From positions 1-35,048 of the IMG/VR virus record IMGVR_UViG_3300037193_003605: DNA of 35,048 bases; one strand, written 5' to 3'. This document shows positions 19,196 through 26,781 of this stretch, one piece after another. Below the pieces are notes generated by a model that was not told where the DNA came from, ran no database searches, and saw nothing but the letters and a program-made list of their open reading frames with translations. The first letter of the stretch is position 1; the number at the start of each line of letters is the position of its first letter. Both the position numbers and the translations under genes were made by a program. The DNA is from a virus.

Positions 19196-19222
19196 CTATA
19201 TTTTATTGTAGAGAGGCTGAAA
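19196..19222 (-). promoter_or_regulatory. Late repeat element, copy 3
   Basis: The copy reads TTTCAG, CCTCT, then a core with CTAC at one end and ATAG (instead of GTAG) at the other, and TACAAT inside. It lies 68 nt before the protease-capsid ATG and 41 nt after the stop of the fibre gene. Confidence 0.75.
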
Positions 19223-19263
19223 TATCCCTCTGTGAGCATTCTCGTGTTTTAGAAGGACCGTAC

Positions 19264-20385
19264 CTACCAGCTACTTAACGCAGCACGCTTCCACGTATTT
19301 GTTGCTACACAAACATAGACGTAGTTAGCGTCCCATCGAATACAGCCCGCTTCTCCTGTTGCTGAGGCGTTCGCTGGAGTATTCGCAGTCCTCAACCGTA
19401 TTGTATCGGCGTTGATATCTAGCGCTCGAGTAGGCGAACTAGTGCCGAGTCCTACTAAGCCGCTACTTCGTTTAATGAATAGTGGCGTCCTAACAAAAGC
19501 ACCGGCATCATCATAGGAATTTATGCGAAAGTCAGAGCCAGTGTTAGTGCCCGATTCAGCCGTGTTATCGGCTTGGACACCCCATCGTTTACCGGTCGCA
19601 TCTTTGTATCTTTTGCTTGAAAAATAAATATTCCTGTTAATGCCGCTATTCGACTCGACATATATGTCCGCAGCAGCTAGCAATGCAACTACCGAACGAA
19701 CATAGCGATCTCCGGTTGGCATACCAAATGCATTGGGCTGGTTGAAAGGTGCAAATGGAAACTCTAGTGAAGTCTGAAGGGCCCCGTTTTCGTCTGGCAG
19801 CTCGATTGAGAAGTGATTGTGCCAGCTCGGGCTACCTGGCGTACTATCGTTGGCCTCCCCATGAGCAACTAGCCATGCGACCGTGCGTGCGCCCTCTTCT
19901 GCACCCAAATAGTTCTCCCTAAAAGCGACAACTCCCTTGGCTTGTTGATGCTCCATGTCTATTCGAATAACCTCACCGTAGTGTGCTTGTTGTTGATTGG
20001 TGTTACTGTCGTTATTGAGCTGAGCCTTTTGGTGGGAGTGAAGATTTATACGACCGGTACTATCAGATGCGTTCAGTCCACCGGAATTGTTTGAGGTAAT
20101 GTCAAGACTCCGTTCGCTGGAAGGATCGTCTATTTGAAGCGAGCCAGACATAGTATCACCTGCTTTGGCAACCTTGCCGTCAAGTGCGGTCTGCTGCGCG
20201 ATACTGACTGGCTTGTTGGCATCGGAAGTGTTATCAGCGCTTTCAAGCCCGACATCTAATTTTGAGAGCAACACATCGCCATCACGCCCATTGACTGATT
20301 TAACTCCACCTATGACATTAACTGCATCTCCCAAGCTGACATTTATCGGCTGTGCATCTTCGATTGAGACTTTTATATCCGACAT
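19264..20385 (-). CDS. Tail fibre-like protein in the head module
   Basis: A 373-residue protein with clear fibre features: VNGRDGDVLLSKLDVGLESA and DNTSDANKPVSIAQQTALDG (N-terminal collagen-free fibre repeat), then AGDTMSGSL, a common phage-fibre phrase, and a C-terminal GLGTSSPTRALDI knob followed by the closing WDANYVYVCVATNTWKRAAL. The latter type of end is common on trimeric fibre or appendage proteins. Its place between the BppU-like gene and capsid, rather than in the tail-tip region, is unusual. AAAGGATTAAT precedes the ATG. It may form a head fibre or a displaced receptor-binding protein. Confidence 0.8.
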   Translation of the reverse strand: MSDIKVSIEDAQPINVSLGDAVNVIGGVKSVNGRDGDVLLSKLDVGLESADNTSDANKPVSIAQQTALDGKVAKAGDTMSGSLQIDDPSSERSLDITSNNSGGLNASDSTGRINLHSHQKAQLNNDSNTNQQQAHYGEVIRIDMEHQQAKGVVAFRENYLGAEEGARTVAWLVAHGEANDSTPGSPSWHNHFSIELPDENGALQTSLEFPFAPFNQPNAFGMPTGDRYVRSVVALLAAADIYVESNSGINRNIYFSSKRYKDATGKRWGVQADNTAESGTNTGSDFRINSYDDAGAFVRTPLFIKRSSGLVGLGTSSPTRALDINADTIRLRTANTPANASATGEAGCIRWDANYVYVCVATNTWKRAALSSW

Positions 20386-20386
20386 A

Positions 20387-20731
20387 TTAATCCTTTGTTG
20401 CTTGCCATGTTATAGCCATCTTACCTTTCATCACAGTCTTCTTGGGGATTGACGCGCCACTAATTTGGATATCGTAATAGTAATTGCCAATAGCCTGACC
20501 GGTATCAGTCGTGGACAGGGTAATGGTTGTTTTGCCGTTGGCTGGATCAGTGTGACCTGTAACTGTCTTGGAAATTAGTGGACTGTTGTCAGCTATGCTG
20601 CGTTTTATCGACATCTTAATGATTGCGCCAGTAATGTCTAGTGGACTACCGCCTGAAGTAAAGGCAAGGTTGTATGATTTTTCGTCCCCTTGAATAACAC
20701 AAAGATTTATTTCGTCATTACAACTATTCAT
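20387..20731 (-). CDS. BppU-N-like baseplate/fibre attachment protein
   Basis: A 114-residue beta-sandwich-type protein, starting at the ATG preceded by GGGAGTGGAG; two in-frame upstream starts overlap the portal end and lack this signal. The text CVIQGDEKSYNLAF, SPLDITGAIIKMSIK, GHTDPANGKTTITL and YYYDIQISG matches the N-terminal domain of phage BppU proteins (QGDxxxxxLxF, DLTGAxIxFxxK, DPxxGxxxxxL, YxxDI). In lactococcal phages this domain attaches receptor-binding proteins to the virion. Its overlap with the portal gene and tandem place with the fibre gene suggest it mounts that fibre. Confidence 0.75.
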   Translation of the reverse strand: MNSCNDEINLCVIQGDEKSYNLAFTSGGSPLDITGAIIKMSIKRSIADNSPLISKTVTGHTDPANGKTTITLSTTDTGQAIGNYYYDIQISGASIPKKTVMKGKMAITWQATKD

Positions 20732-22193
20732 CTCCACTCCCATCACTTACACTCCTAACTACAGGCACTTCAAGAGCGCGACACTTAGAATTGGAGCATT
20801 TCAATTTGTCACCCACCGAGTCCTGGTTTGTAGTACCAAGGAAACGGTCGCATATCGCGCAGTGCAATTCTTTGTCAGTGTTATTCAATGGAGTGACGCC
20901 ATCAATCTCAGCGGGGTCGGGGGCGCTTTTTACTTCGTCGCCATCATCTACCTCTGGTTTGTCGTTATCAATAACGGCCTTGCCACTTCCAATCTTGAGT
21001 AATTTGTACGACTGAGGTAGCTGTAGTGCGTCTACCGCAGAATCTAGGCTATATCCTAATCCGGTGAGCTCTTTAATCATCATCACTTCTTCGCGCTTCG
21101 TCTTTGCTTTCACTAACTCAGCATCGGACACGGCAGGGATTTCGTATTTAAATGTGATCGCAGCACCAAAACCACCAGTAATGCGGTTAAGCTCGTGAGT
21201 AATCTGCGAATATATACGGAGAGCAAGTGGCTTTACGGCACGCTTAGCGAAGCCATTCTCAGACACTTCGGCGTTCGAGTACTTGGCCGCACTGTCGACT
21301 CCCTTGATGATTGACGAAACGCCGTAGTTTTCCGATAGTCGATCGTCGACATGCTTTAGTAGAGGTGCAAAATCAATATCCTTGTTACTTTGTGAGAAAG
21401 GTATCCATTCTACTTCTGCCGGCAGCTGCTTGCCTCTCTCGTCAAGAGGTGCATATGAGTATGAAACATTATTGTTGTTTCCTGCGCCTCGATGCCTCTC
21501 TTGGAGCTTCCTAACCATGTCTTTGTATTCTTTGGCCGTAGGAGCTGCGACCTTGAACATACCGGCGGGGATCGCATTATTTTCAAAGAATCCATTTTGA
21601 AAGTCGGCTATATAGCCATCAAGAGTAGCCCATTTTGCCGCAGCGAGGTATGGTGAATATCCGCCGTAGAGATTGCCAGGCTTCGCACCGCCGGGGATTG
21701 CAATAACTTCATCTTCGCTAAATTCTTGTGCGCCAATTTTGTAATAGATTTTGCCATCACGATATTCAACACCTGGACATTCTAGGAATGTATAGCCTGC
21801 AATGTTGGCACCCTTAAAACCAAAGTCGCCACCCGGTTTAGCTTTGCCACCCTCGTTGCGCCATACAAGAAGATATGTGTAGTCTTGAGCAAGCACAGAC
21901 ACGCCAAGCTTCTCCATGAACATAGGCAGGCTATCTCGCTTGTTGGGATGGAAGAGAGCGTTGAGCGCTGCGTGTGGTACGGGCTTACCATTACCATCGA
22001 TTGCATACGGTACAATACCCATAAGCTCATTCGTGATAGGTCGAACATTAGGGTAGTGGCTAGCATATTCGTCAGACTTAAAGTGTTTGTAAAGGCCGTA
22101 AGGATTCACCTGAGCAAAGCTTGGTGCACCCAATAAGTTCATCTGTGATTTAATACCAGAAACCTGACTAATGATTTTTTGTATGAGATTCAA
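20724..22193 (-). CDS. Portal protein with C-terminal zinc ribbon
   Basis: A 489-residue HK97-family portal. Matching segments are NVRPITNELMGIVPYAID (N-terminal), DSLPMFMEKLGVSVLAQDYT, GGYSPYLAAAKWATLD, and a central DIDFAPLLKHVDDRLSENYG with VSSIIKG, which corresponds to the pre-stem helix and active-site-like turn of this family. Residues 1-400 cover the normal portal. The last 50 residues form an extra CxxC / CxxxxC unit (CAICDRFLG and CSNSKCRAL), which looks like a Com-like zinc ribbon absent from most portals. The portal is a dodecameric ring through which DNA enters and leaves. Late element copy 4 ends 19 nt before the ATG. Confidence 0.85.
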   Translation of the reverse strand: MNLIQKIISQVSGIKSQMNLLGAPSFAQVNPYGLYKHFKSDEYASHYPNVRPITNELMGIVPYAIDGNGKPVPHAALNALFHPNKRDSLPMFMEKLGVSVLAQDYTYLLVWRNEGGKAKPGGDFGFKGANIAGYTFLECPGVEYRDGKIYYKIGAQEFSEDEVIAIPGGAKPGNLYGGYSPYLAAAKWATLDGYIADFQNGFFENNAIPAGMFKVAAPTAKEYKDMVRKLQERHRGAGNNNNVSYSYAPLDERGKQLPAEVEWIPFSQSNKDIDFAPLLKHVDDRLSENYGVSSIIKGVDSAAKYSNAEVSENGFAKRAVKPLALRIYSQITHELNRITGGFGAAITFKYEIPAVSDAELVKAKTKREEVMMIKELTGLGYSLDSAVDALQLPQSYKLLKIGSGKAVIDNDKPEVDDGDEVKSAPDPAEIDGVTPLNNTDKELHCAICDRFLGTTNQDSVGDKLKCSNSKCRALEVPVVRSVSDGSGDE

Positions 22194-22212
22194 ATTAAAG
22201 TCCTTAATATTC

Positions 22213-22239
22213 CTACTCTTTATTTTAGGTAGGCTGAAA
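22213..22239 (-). promoter_or_regulatory. Late repeat element, copy 4
   Basis: The copy reads TTTCAG, CCTAC, then CTAA-N8-GTAG with TAAAAT as the -10-like hexamer. It is between the large terminase stop and the portal start. Confidence 0.75.
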
Positions 22240-22241
22240 TG

Positions 22242-23648
22242 CTAGAGCAGACCGCCATATTCAATACGATGCTCTTTTTTAAGTTGTTTCCAGAATCCCA
22301 TGAGTACCATATCGAAAATGTCAGGGGATGAGCCGGTGCGCTCTTTGATTTTGTCTTTCGACTCAAGCTTAAATACTTTTTCGTTTGTCTCGTTATGATG
22401 TTGTTGTGCCTCGCTAATGAATTCATCAAGATAGGGGCAGCTATCCAATATTTTAACGACACCTTTTTCCATACCCATAGCTAAGAGATAAGCAACTTGT
22501 GACCTTAAATTGCTAAATGATACAACTTCGCTATTTTTGTCCGCGTCTTCTTTCGACAACGGCTTATCGTCGAATGTGAGGTATGGGTCGGGAGAGAAGC
22601 CAGACTTAAATACAGCAAAGTCAACGCCTTTCACTCGTGCTGATGATAGAAGTCCAACGCCAACCCCCACGCCATCCACAGCTATGTTTTCATACCCTAT
22701 CTCAAGATCATTACTGTGTTGAATAAGCCAGTCGGCCTGATCTTCTGTTTTGACTTTCTGATCTGCCTCTTTGGTGATTTGAATATCGAACAGCGTAAAG
22801 TTCTCCCAGTCTGCGGCACCGGCTCTATCTCTGCCTTCATCAGCGACGTCATACCCCGCACTTCGCCTACCGGGTACGAGCGTATTGGTCTTTGCCTTTG
22901 CGAACAGATGAGACTTAAATATTGTTTTTTCCTCATCTTTGTATTTCCAGTTATTACGCATATATCGTTCAACCCACCACTTTGGATTGGACATAAGGGC
23001 ATCAATGTCTTGCTGTGTTTGCCACGAATCTTCCACTGTAAATTCAATACATTTAACGCCTTTAGGAAGCGGGGGAATGATCATGCCCGATTCATCTTTT
23101 CCGCCCGGGTTTTTATATGAGTTATAGAGCTTGGTATAATAGGGGTGATCTGTAGGATTGAGAGTGTGAATTGATAAGCTAGGTTGCCCCTGTTCGTTGC
23201 GCCTACCCTTACGTGAAGTGGCTGTAACGAGCATTGTTTCGTTTAGCTCATCACCCTCGTCGATATGATTGCCGGATGCGTTGATACCTTTAATTTTTCG
23301 CCCTTGGCGGTCTTTCGTAAAATCAGCCTCTACAAAAGGAATGATTGAGCCATTTTTGAACTTTATGTAATAGTCGGTTCGGTTAAACGTATAGTCGTCA
23401 CCCTCGACAAGATTCATACGATCAAGCATGATTTCATAGCTCTGGATGACGGTCTTCTTTGCTGTAGTGAGGTTGGCGCGGAATACAGGCCAGTATGTCT
23501 TAGAGAACGTTAAGCAAATAGAAATGACGATATGGGCGGCCACATCGGTTTTGCCAGTACCTACCGTTCCAAAAAGCACAAGAGTATCAACGGTAGGGTC
23601 GTTGACCGAATCAACTGCCAGCTTCTGCTTCGGTTTCAGTTGCAACAT
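22242..23648 (-). CDS. terL: Terminase large subunit
   Basis: A 468-residue packaging motor. The Walker A motif is GTVGTGKT at 27-34 and Walker B is HIDEGDEL at 128-135 with the catalytic Glu. The C-terminal nuclease domain has the usual Asp-bearing strand set: AGYDVADEGRD (about 266-276) and ENIAVDGVGVGVGLLSSARV (about 316-336), where the Asp residues would bind metal. It hydrolyses ATP to thread DNA into the prohead and cuts concatemers. The ATG overlaps the small subunit gene by 38 nt and has only a weak ribosome-binding site, suggesting translational coupling. Confidence 0.92.
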   Translation of the reverse strand: MLQLKPKQKLAVDSVNDPTVDTLVLFGTVGTGKTDVAAHIVISICLTFSKTYWPVFRANLTTAKKTVIQSYEIMLDRMNLVEGDDYTFNRTDYYIKFKNGSIIPFVEADFTKDRQGRKIKGINASGNHIDEGDELNETMLVTATSRKGRRNEQGQPSLSIHTLNPTDHPYYTKLYNSYKNPGGKDESGMIIPPLPKGVKCIEFTVEDSWQTQQDIDALMSNPKWWVERYMRNNWKYKDEEKTIFKSHLFAKAKTNTLVPGRRSAGYDVADEGRDRAGAADWENFTLFDIQITKEADQKVKTEDQADWLIQHSNDLEIGYENIAVDGVGVGVGLLSSARVKGVDFAVFKSGFSPDPYLTFDDKPLSKEDADKNSEVVSFSNLRSQVAYLLAMGMEKGVVKILDSCPYLDEFISEAQQHHNETNEKVFKLESKDKIKERTGSSPDIFDMVLMGFWKQLKKEHRIEYGGLL

Positions 23649-24120
23649 TTCGTGGTTTTATCTCACTGATGATTAATGGAGCTTGTTTTATTTTTTCACC
23701 ACCGCTTGTTAGATCGAGCTTGTCGCCATACTTTTTGGCTTTGAGCTTAGAGGCTTTCCATTTGATGAGATCAACCCTAAGCTTTGATCGCTGCACGGCC
23801 TCGCCATTAACGCGCCACCCAATAATTGCGCCCTGCTTGTCATATATAGCCATCCAATCGTTTCGGCCATCATCGGCTATATCTTTAGCGTCTTCGATTT
23901 CTGCCTCTACGCCGTCCTCTTTCGCGCGCGCGTATTGGTGCATAAAGTCTTCGTTCTCACGCAACCATTTATAAAAAGTCCTCAAAGCAGGCATCTTAAC
24001 ATCAGTTTCTTCTTGCCCATGTTCACATATTCTTCGTACTGACCACCCCATAGCTAACAGCTCACAGATAACATCTGCTAGCTCTTGTGTATAATTTGTT
24101 GGTCTACCTGTATTTGCCAT
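23611..24120 (-). CDS. terS: Terminase small subunit
   Basis: A 169-residue DNA-recognition subunit of the Sf6-type family. The signature is GRPTNYTQELADVICELLAM followed by GWSVRRIC, a helix-turn-helix N-terminus, then TFYKWLRENEDFMHQYARAK and a VQRSKLRVDLIKWKASKLK oligomerisation or basic region with KKYGDK. It would select the pac/cos site and hand DNA to the large subunit. No Shine-Dalgarno sequence precedes the ATG; late element copy 5 ends 4 nt upstream, so a leaderless mRNA is likely if that element is a promoter. The 3' end overlaps terL. Confidence 0.88.
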   Translation of the reverse strand: MANTGRPTNYTQELADVICELLAMGWSVRRICEHGQEETDVKMPALRTFYKWLRENEDFMHQYARAKEDGVEAEIEDAKDIADDGRNDWMAIYDKQGAIIGWRVNGEAVQRSKLRVDLIKWKASKLKAKKYGDKLDLTSGGEKIKQAPLIISEIKPRNVATETEAEAGS

Positions 24121-24124
24121 ATAT

Positions 24125-24151
24125 CTACTTTATATTTTAGTTATCCTGAAA
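24125..24151 (-). promoter_or_regulatory. Late repeat element, copy 5
   Basis: The copy reads TTTCAG, GATAA, then CTAA-N8-GTAG with TAAAAT inside. It is the most divergent copy in the middle block but keeps the length and both ends. It lies 4 nt before the small terminase ATG. Confidence 0.7.
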
Positions 24152-24166
24152 ATATGCCACGTAACG

Positions 24167-24188
24167 CAAAAACCGCCCACGGGCGGTT
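24167..24188 (-). terminator. Intrinsic terminator ending the accessory cassette
   Basis: AACCGCCC pairs with GGGCGGTT around a 2-nt spacer and is followed by TTTTTG on the minus strand. It separates the glycosyltransferase cassette from the late terminase unit. Confidence 0.85.
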
Positions 24189-24223
24189 ATGTTTTAAGTG
24201 ACAACTACATTGATGGTTACACA

Positions 24224-24277
24224 CTACAAGTCTTTTGCAAGATTTTCGACTGATTTCGGGTCTGTAATCTCACTCAT
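24224..24277 (-). CDS. Possible 17-residue peptide
   Basis: An ATG overlapping the preceding stop (ATGA) begins a 17-codon frame, MSEITDPKSVENLAKDL. Its polar, helix-compatible composition and tight coupling resemble the many other microproteins in this phage. The ribosome-binding site is weak (AGAGAT). It lies between the 70-residue gene and the terminator and could be no more than a fortuitous frame. Confidence 0.35.
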   Translation of the reverse strand: MSEITDPKSVENLAKDL

Positions 24278-24486
24278 AGATTATCTCTATCTAACATAAC
24301 TACTTTATTTGTAGTAATCTCTGTCCAATCACTGCCATCCTTGATAGTTATTCTCCCGACCCCATATTCACTACCATAAGTTGCAATCGTTTCAAGTCGA
24401 TTTACATCATTGGTAGTAGAATCTTCATCAATAAGCTCAAAAATCTCCAAGCCTTTGTATTGATACTTAAAGTAGGGTTCCTTCAT
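24274..24486 (-). CDS. Hypothetical protein
   Basis: A 70-residue acidic protein (KGLEIFELIDEDSTTNDVNR), not recognised, predicted beta-rich and soluble. It overlaps the glycosyltransferase gene by 20 nt and so belongs to the same transcript. It is the last clear gene of the accessory cassette. Confidence 0.65.
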   Translation of the reverse strand: MKEPYFKYQYKGLEIFELIDEDSTTNDVNRLETIATYGSEYGVGRITIKDGSDWTEITTNKVVMLDRDNL

Positions 24487-25180
24487 AATATTTCATCATA
24501 CCTCTCTGCATCTTAAATTTCTCTCTATTCGCTGCTTTCTGAATACCCTGCAACTTGGTTCTAGCATGTGAGTCAGGGCGACGAAGATATGTAGTGGTAG
24601 GTTTGTCTCCCTTGGTGAATTTGGCACCGTTGAGTACGCAGTGGAGCAGGAAGTCGTAGTTTGGTAGGTCGGTGTTTACATATGCGTGCTGTTCCCACAA
24701 TCTTCGCTTGAATGGCGAATGAGGTATGATAAAGCCTCCTTTCTGGCCGCTATGCAGTAACTCGACCATTTCCTGCGGCGTAGGAGAGTAGTGGGGTTTC
24801 AATGGCTCACCTAGGCCAATTGTGCTCCATTGAGCGCAGATATAGTCTGCGTCAGATTCCTTTAGTGCTTGCTTGAATGTTTTGATTGCATCAGGCATGG
24901 GTCTGTCATCAACGCTAACAAACCACGTCCATTCTGATTTCGTATGGGCTATGCCGATGTTACGAAGCTTGCCGAATGTTGGCTTTTTCTTCGTATAGTG
25001 AACGATCTTGACACCGGGATAGATGCATTTCATAAGCTCGAGGTCGTTGCAGCCATGACTATTACCCAGCACGACTACCACTTCATTTGGCTTTGGTGAC
25101 ATATTCGATGCGAATGCAAGGAATTGGCCAAGGAATCGACCATAGCCGTTAAACGCTATTGTTACAAGACTGATATTCAC
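24467..25180 (-). CDS. Family 2 (GT-A) glycosyltransferase
   Basis: A 237-residue glycosyltransferase. The N-terminus MNISLVTIAFNGYGRFLGQF and VVVLGNSHGCNDLE form the nucleotide-sugar-binding Rossmann part. GKLRNIGIAHTKSEWTWFVS followed by VDDRPMPDAI supplies the acidic DxD-like metal site (about residues 92-93). A later QKGGFIIPHSPFKRRLWEQH and DFLLHCVLNG fit the acceptor part. The start is a GTG that overlaps the nitroreductase stop (GTGA). It would move a sugar to an acceptor that cannot be named from sequence: virion proteins, wall polymer or DNA base are all possible. Family 2-type is fairly sure. Confidence 0.8.
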   Translation of the reverse strand: MNISLVTIAFNGYGRFLGQFLAFASNMSPKPNEVVVVLGNSHGCNDLELMKCIYPGVKIVHYTKKKPTFGKLRNIGIAHTKSEWTWFVSVDDRPMPDAIKTFKQALKESDADYICAQWSTIGLGEPLKPHYSPTPQEMVELLHSGQKGGFIIPHSPFKRRLWEQHAYVNTDLPNYDFLLHCVLNGAKFTKGDKPTTTYLRRPDSHARTKLQGIQKAANREKFKMQRGMMKYYEGTLL

Positions 25181-25968
25181 AATTTGCCACCATTGTTTAT
25201 AAATTCGCCAATCGTCAACATACTCTCGTGTATCCTTTGGAACGCTACGGAATCTGCATGCTCTGGGCTTGTTATGTCACCCGAATCAATCAAGACGCTT
25301 TCTATTAAACGACGCTCCTTTTCGATCGGCTCAGGGTGGGGGTGTCCCAAAGCCACCGCACCGCAATACAACATTCCTTCGGCATTAAATCGTTTATAAA
25401 AATACTCTCGGTCTTTTTTTCGTATTTGTGGGTTTACGAATGCCGTATGTAGCCCCAGTGAAGTAGCGACAAGCATAGCTGTTTGAGCCATAACACCGGC
25501 ATCGAGATATGAGTTGTAGCTAATTTCATCGCCATTATCTCCGCCCTTGTATGCATCAGGATTTGCAAACAGCATTAATACAGTTGGTGCTCGGTATATC
25601 CAACCACAGCCTCCAACAAGCAGGCCATTCAATAGAGCTTTATCGTCACGATCTTGAACAACTTTCACTCTGACGCCGAACCTATCACACGATGATGGGC
25701 AATGACGCAACGCATCAAGTATTTTATCAAGTTCGTCCTGCTCGACTCGCTGGTCGCCGAAGCGTCTGTTTGAGTGGCGTTCTTTGACTAGCGCGATAAG
25801 CTCATCACGCTTGCCGCCTGGATGTGTCTGGTGGGCTAAGTAGCGTTCCTGGAACTCGTCGAGTTTGTCATGGGTAATTATAGAACCTACACTACTCAGC
25901 GGCACCCTCTCTGGGTCGCCTTTTATATATCCTCCTTTTGCAAACTGCGGTTTATTACTGTCGCTCAT
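25177..25968 (-). CDS. Nitroreductase-family FMN enzyme with phage-like N-terminal extension
   Basis: A 263-residue protein. Residues 57-215 match the nitroreductase fold: RHSNRRF (64-70) is the phosphate-binding Arg motif, HCPSSCDRFG (89-98) the dimer or flavin loop, DAGVMAQTAMLVATSLGL the core helix and CGAVALGHPHPE the end strand. The first 55 residues are not part of that fold. FAKGGYIKGDPERVP resembles the GG-rich virion motif seen at the tape-measure C-terminus (GGFTGRGGVHEPAG). Nitroreductases use NAD(P)H and FMN, and some branches do other oxidoreductions (BluB- or SagB-like). Its substrate here is unknown. Gene overlaps on both sides tie it to two glycosyltransferases. Confidence 0.8.
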   Translation of the reverse strand: MSDSNKPQFAKGGYIKGDPERVPLSSVGSIITHDKLDEFQERYLAHQTHPGGKRDELIALVKERHSNRRFGDQRVEQDELDKILDALRHCPSSCDRFGVRVKVVQDRDDKALLNGLLVGGCGWIYRAPTVLMLFANPDAYKGGDNGDEISYNSYLDAGVMAQTAMLVATSLGLHTAFVNPQIRKKDREYFYKRFNAEGMLYCGAVALGHPHPEPIEKERRLIESVLIDSGDITSPEHADSVAFQRIHESMLTIGEFINNGGKL

Positions 25969-26614
25969 ACTTGCTCTTTTCTGGGAACATTTCCCTAATT
26001 AATTTTCCTAGACTGTTCGTATTGAACGTGACGTCAAAACTCGACGCGAACGGGCCTTTGGGAATCCGATCTTTTTGCCGCACCTTTACGTCGTCGGTTT
26101 TCGTACCACCAAGGTTACACAGATTCCCGTACATAGACAGTTTGTTGTATTCAGCTGGTATATTCAGTTCAAGCCATTTCTTCTTATTGATGACAAATGG
26201 AGCGTGAGTCTCGTAGCAGAGCGGGGCTTTGATACCTAAAGATTTTAGATACTCGTTTGTTTTGATTGCTCTGTTGATGTAGAAGTTGTTCCGCAGACCG
26301 TATTTTTCTAATAATTCGTCATACGTGCCCTTGTGCAGCACTGGGATACTGTCGATCTTTTCCATGAAGTACATGTCGTCTGCCATCCATATAAAATCAT
26401 CAGATATGTCCAGCATCCTGCATGCTAGATTCAGAATATTGTGGGTGTTTCTTGCGACATCGGAGGTCTGTATTGCTGGAATATGTACAATATTTTGTAG
26501 TCCCGGATTATTTCCGATGATATATATCCTGCCGTGTTGAACGTTTTGAAGCGACCTAAGCGTGTATATAAGCTCTTCTGACCGTGAATTGCGGTAGGGT
26601 ATTACGACATCCAT
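25955..26614 (-). CDS. Glycosyltransferase / Stealth-like sugar-phosphate transferase
   Basis: A 219-residue protein beginning MDVVIPYRNSRSEELIYTLR, close to the opening of Stealth-type proteins, followed by GRIYIIGN, HNILNLACRMLDISDDFIWM and ADDMYFM, the acidic site like the Stealth NDD motif. CYETHAPFVINKKKWLEL gives the later His-Pro region of that family. The preferred ATG at 26614 overlaps the preceding stop (TAATG); an upstream in-frame GTG at 26623 is less likely. It may transfer a sugar or sugar phosphate. A general GT-A enzyme is the safe reading, Stealth kinship a tentative one. Confidence 0.65.
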   Translation of the reverse strand: MDVVIPYRNSRSEELIYTLRSLQNVQHGRIYIIGNNPGLQNIVHIPAIQTSDVARNTHNILNLACRMLDISDDFIWMADDMYFMEKIDSIPVLHKGTYDELLEKYGLRNNFYINRAIKTNEYLKSLGIKAPLCYETHAPFVINKKKWLELNIPAEYNKLSMYGNLCNLGGTKTDDVKVRQKDRIPKGPFASSFDVTFNTNSLGKLIREMFPEKSKYERQ

Positions 26615-26778
26615 TACTTCCACTCTCTTCTCTGTTTCGGTGCAAGCTTGCCATCAAGTTCATCAAATCTCGCTAGCTTGCCAAAGCGCTGCGATCGTCG
26701 TTGTCTGCGATTTGGCTTCTTGTAGCCGACGACGAGTGATATCGCTGGGTAGCTGATGATTCGCAATGGTGGTAGCAT
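26614..26778 (-). CDS. Small basic protein
   Basis: A 54-residue, strongly basic protein. A hydrophobic start (MLPPLRIISYPAISLVVGYK) is followed by an Arg/Lys-rich segment (KPNRRQRRSQRFGKLARF). It starts 3 nt after the preceding stop with no clear ribosome-binding site and overlaps the next gene by TAATG. The tight joins on both sides support coding; the function is unknown. Confidence 0.55.
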   Translation of the reverse strand: MLPPLRIISYPAISLVVGYKKPNRRQRRSQRFGKLARFDELDGKLAPKQRREWK

Positions 26779-26781
26779 GGC

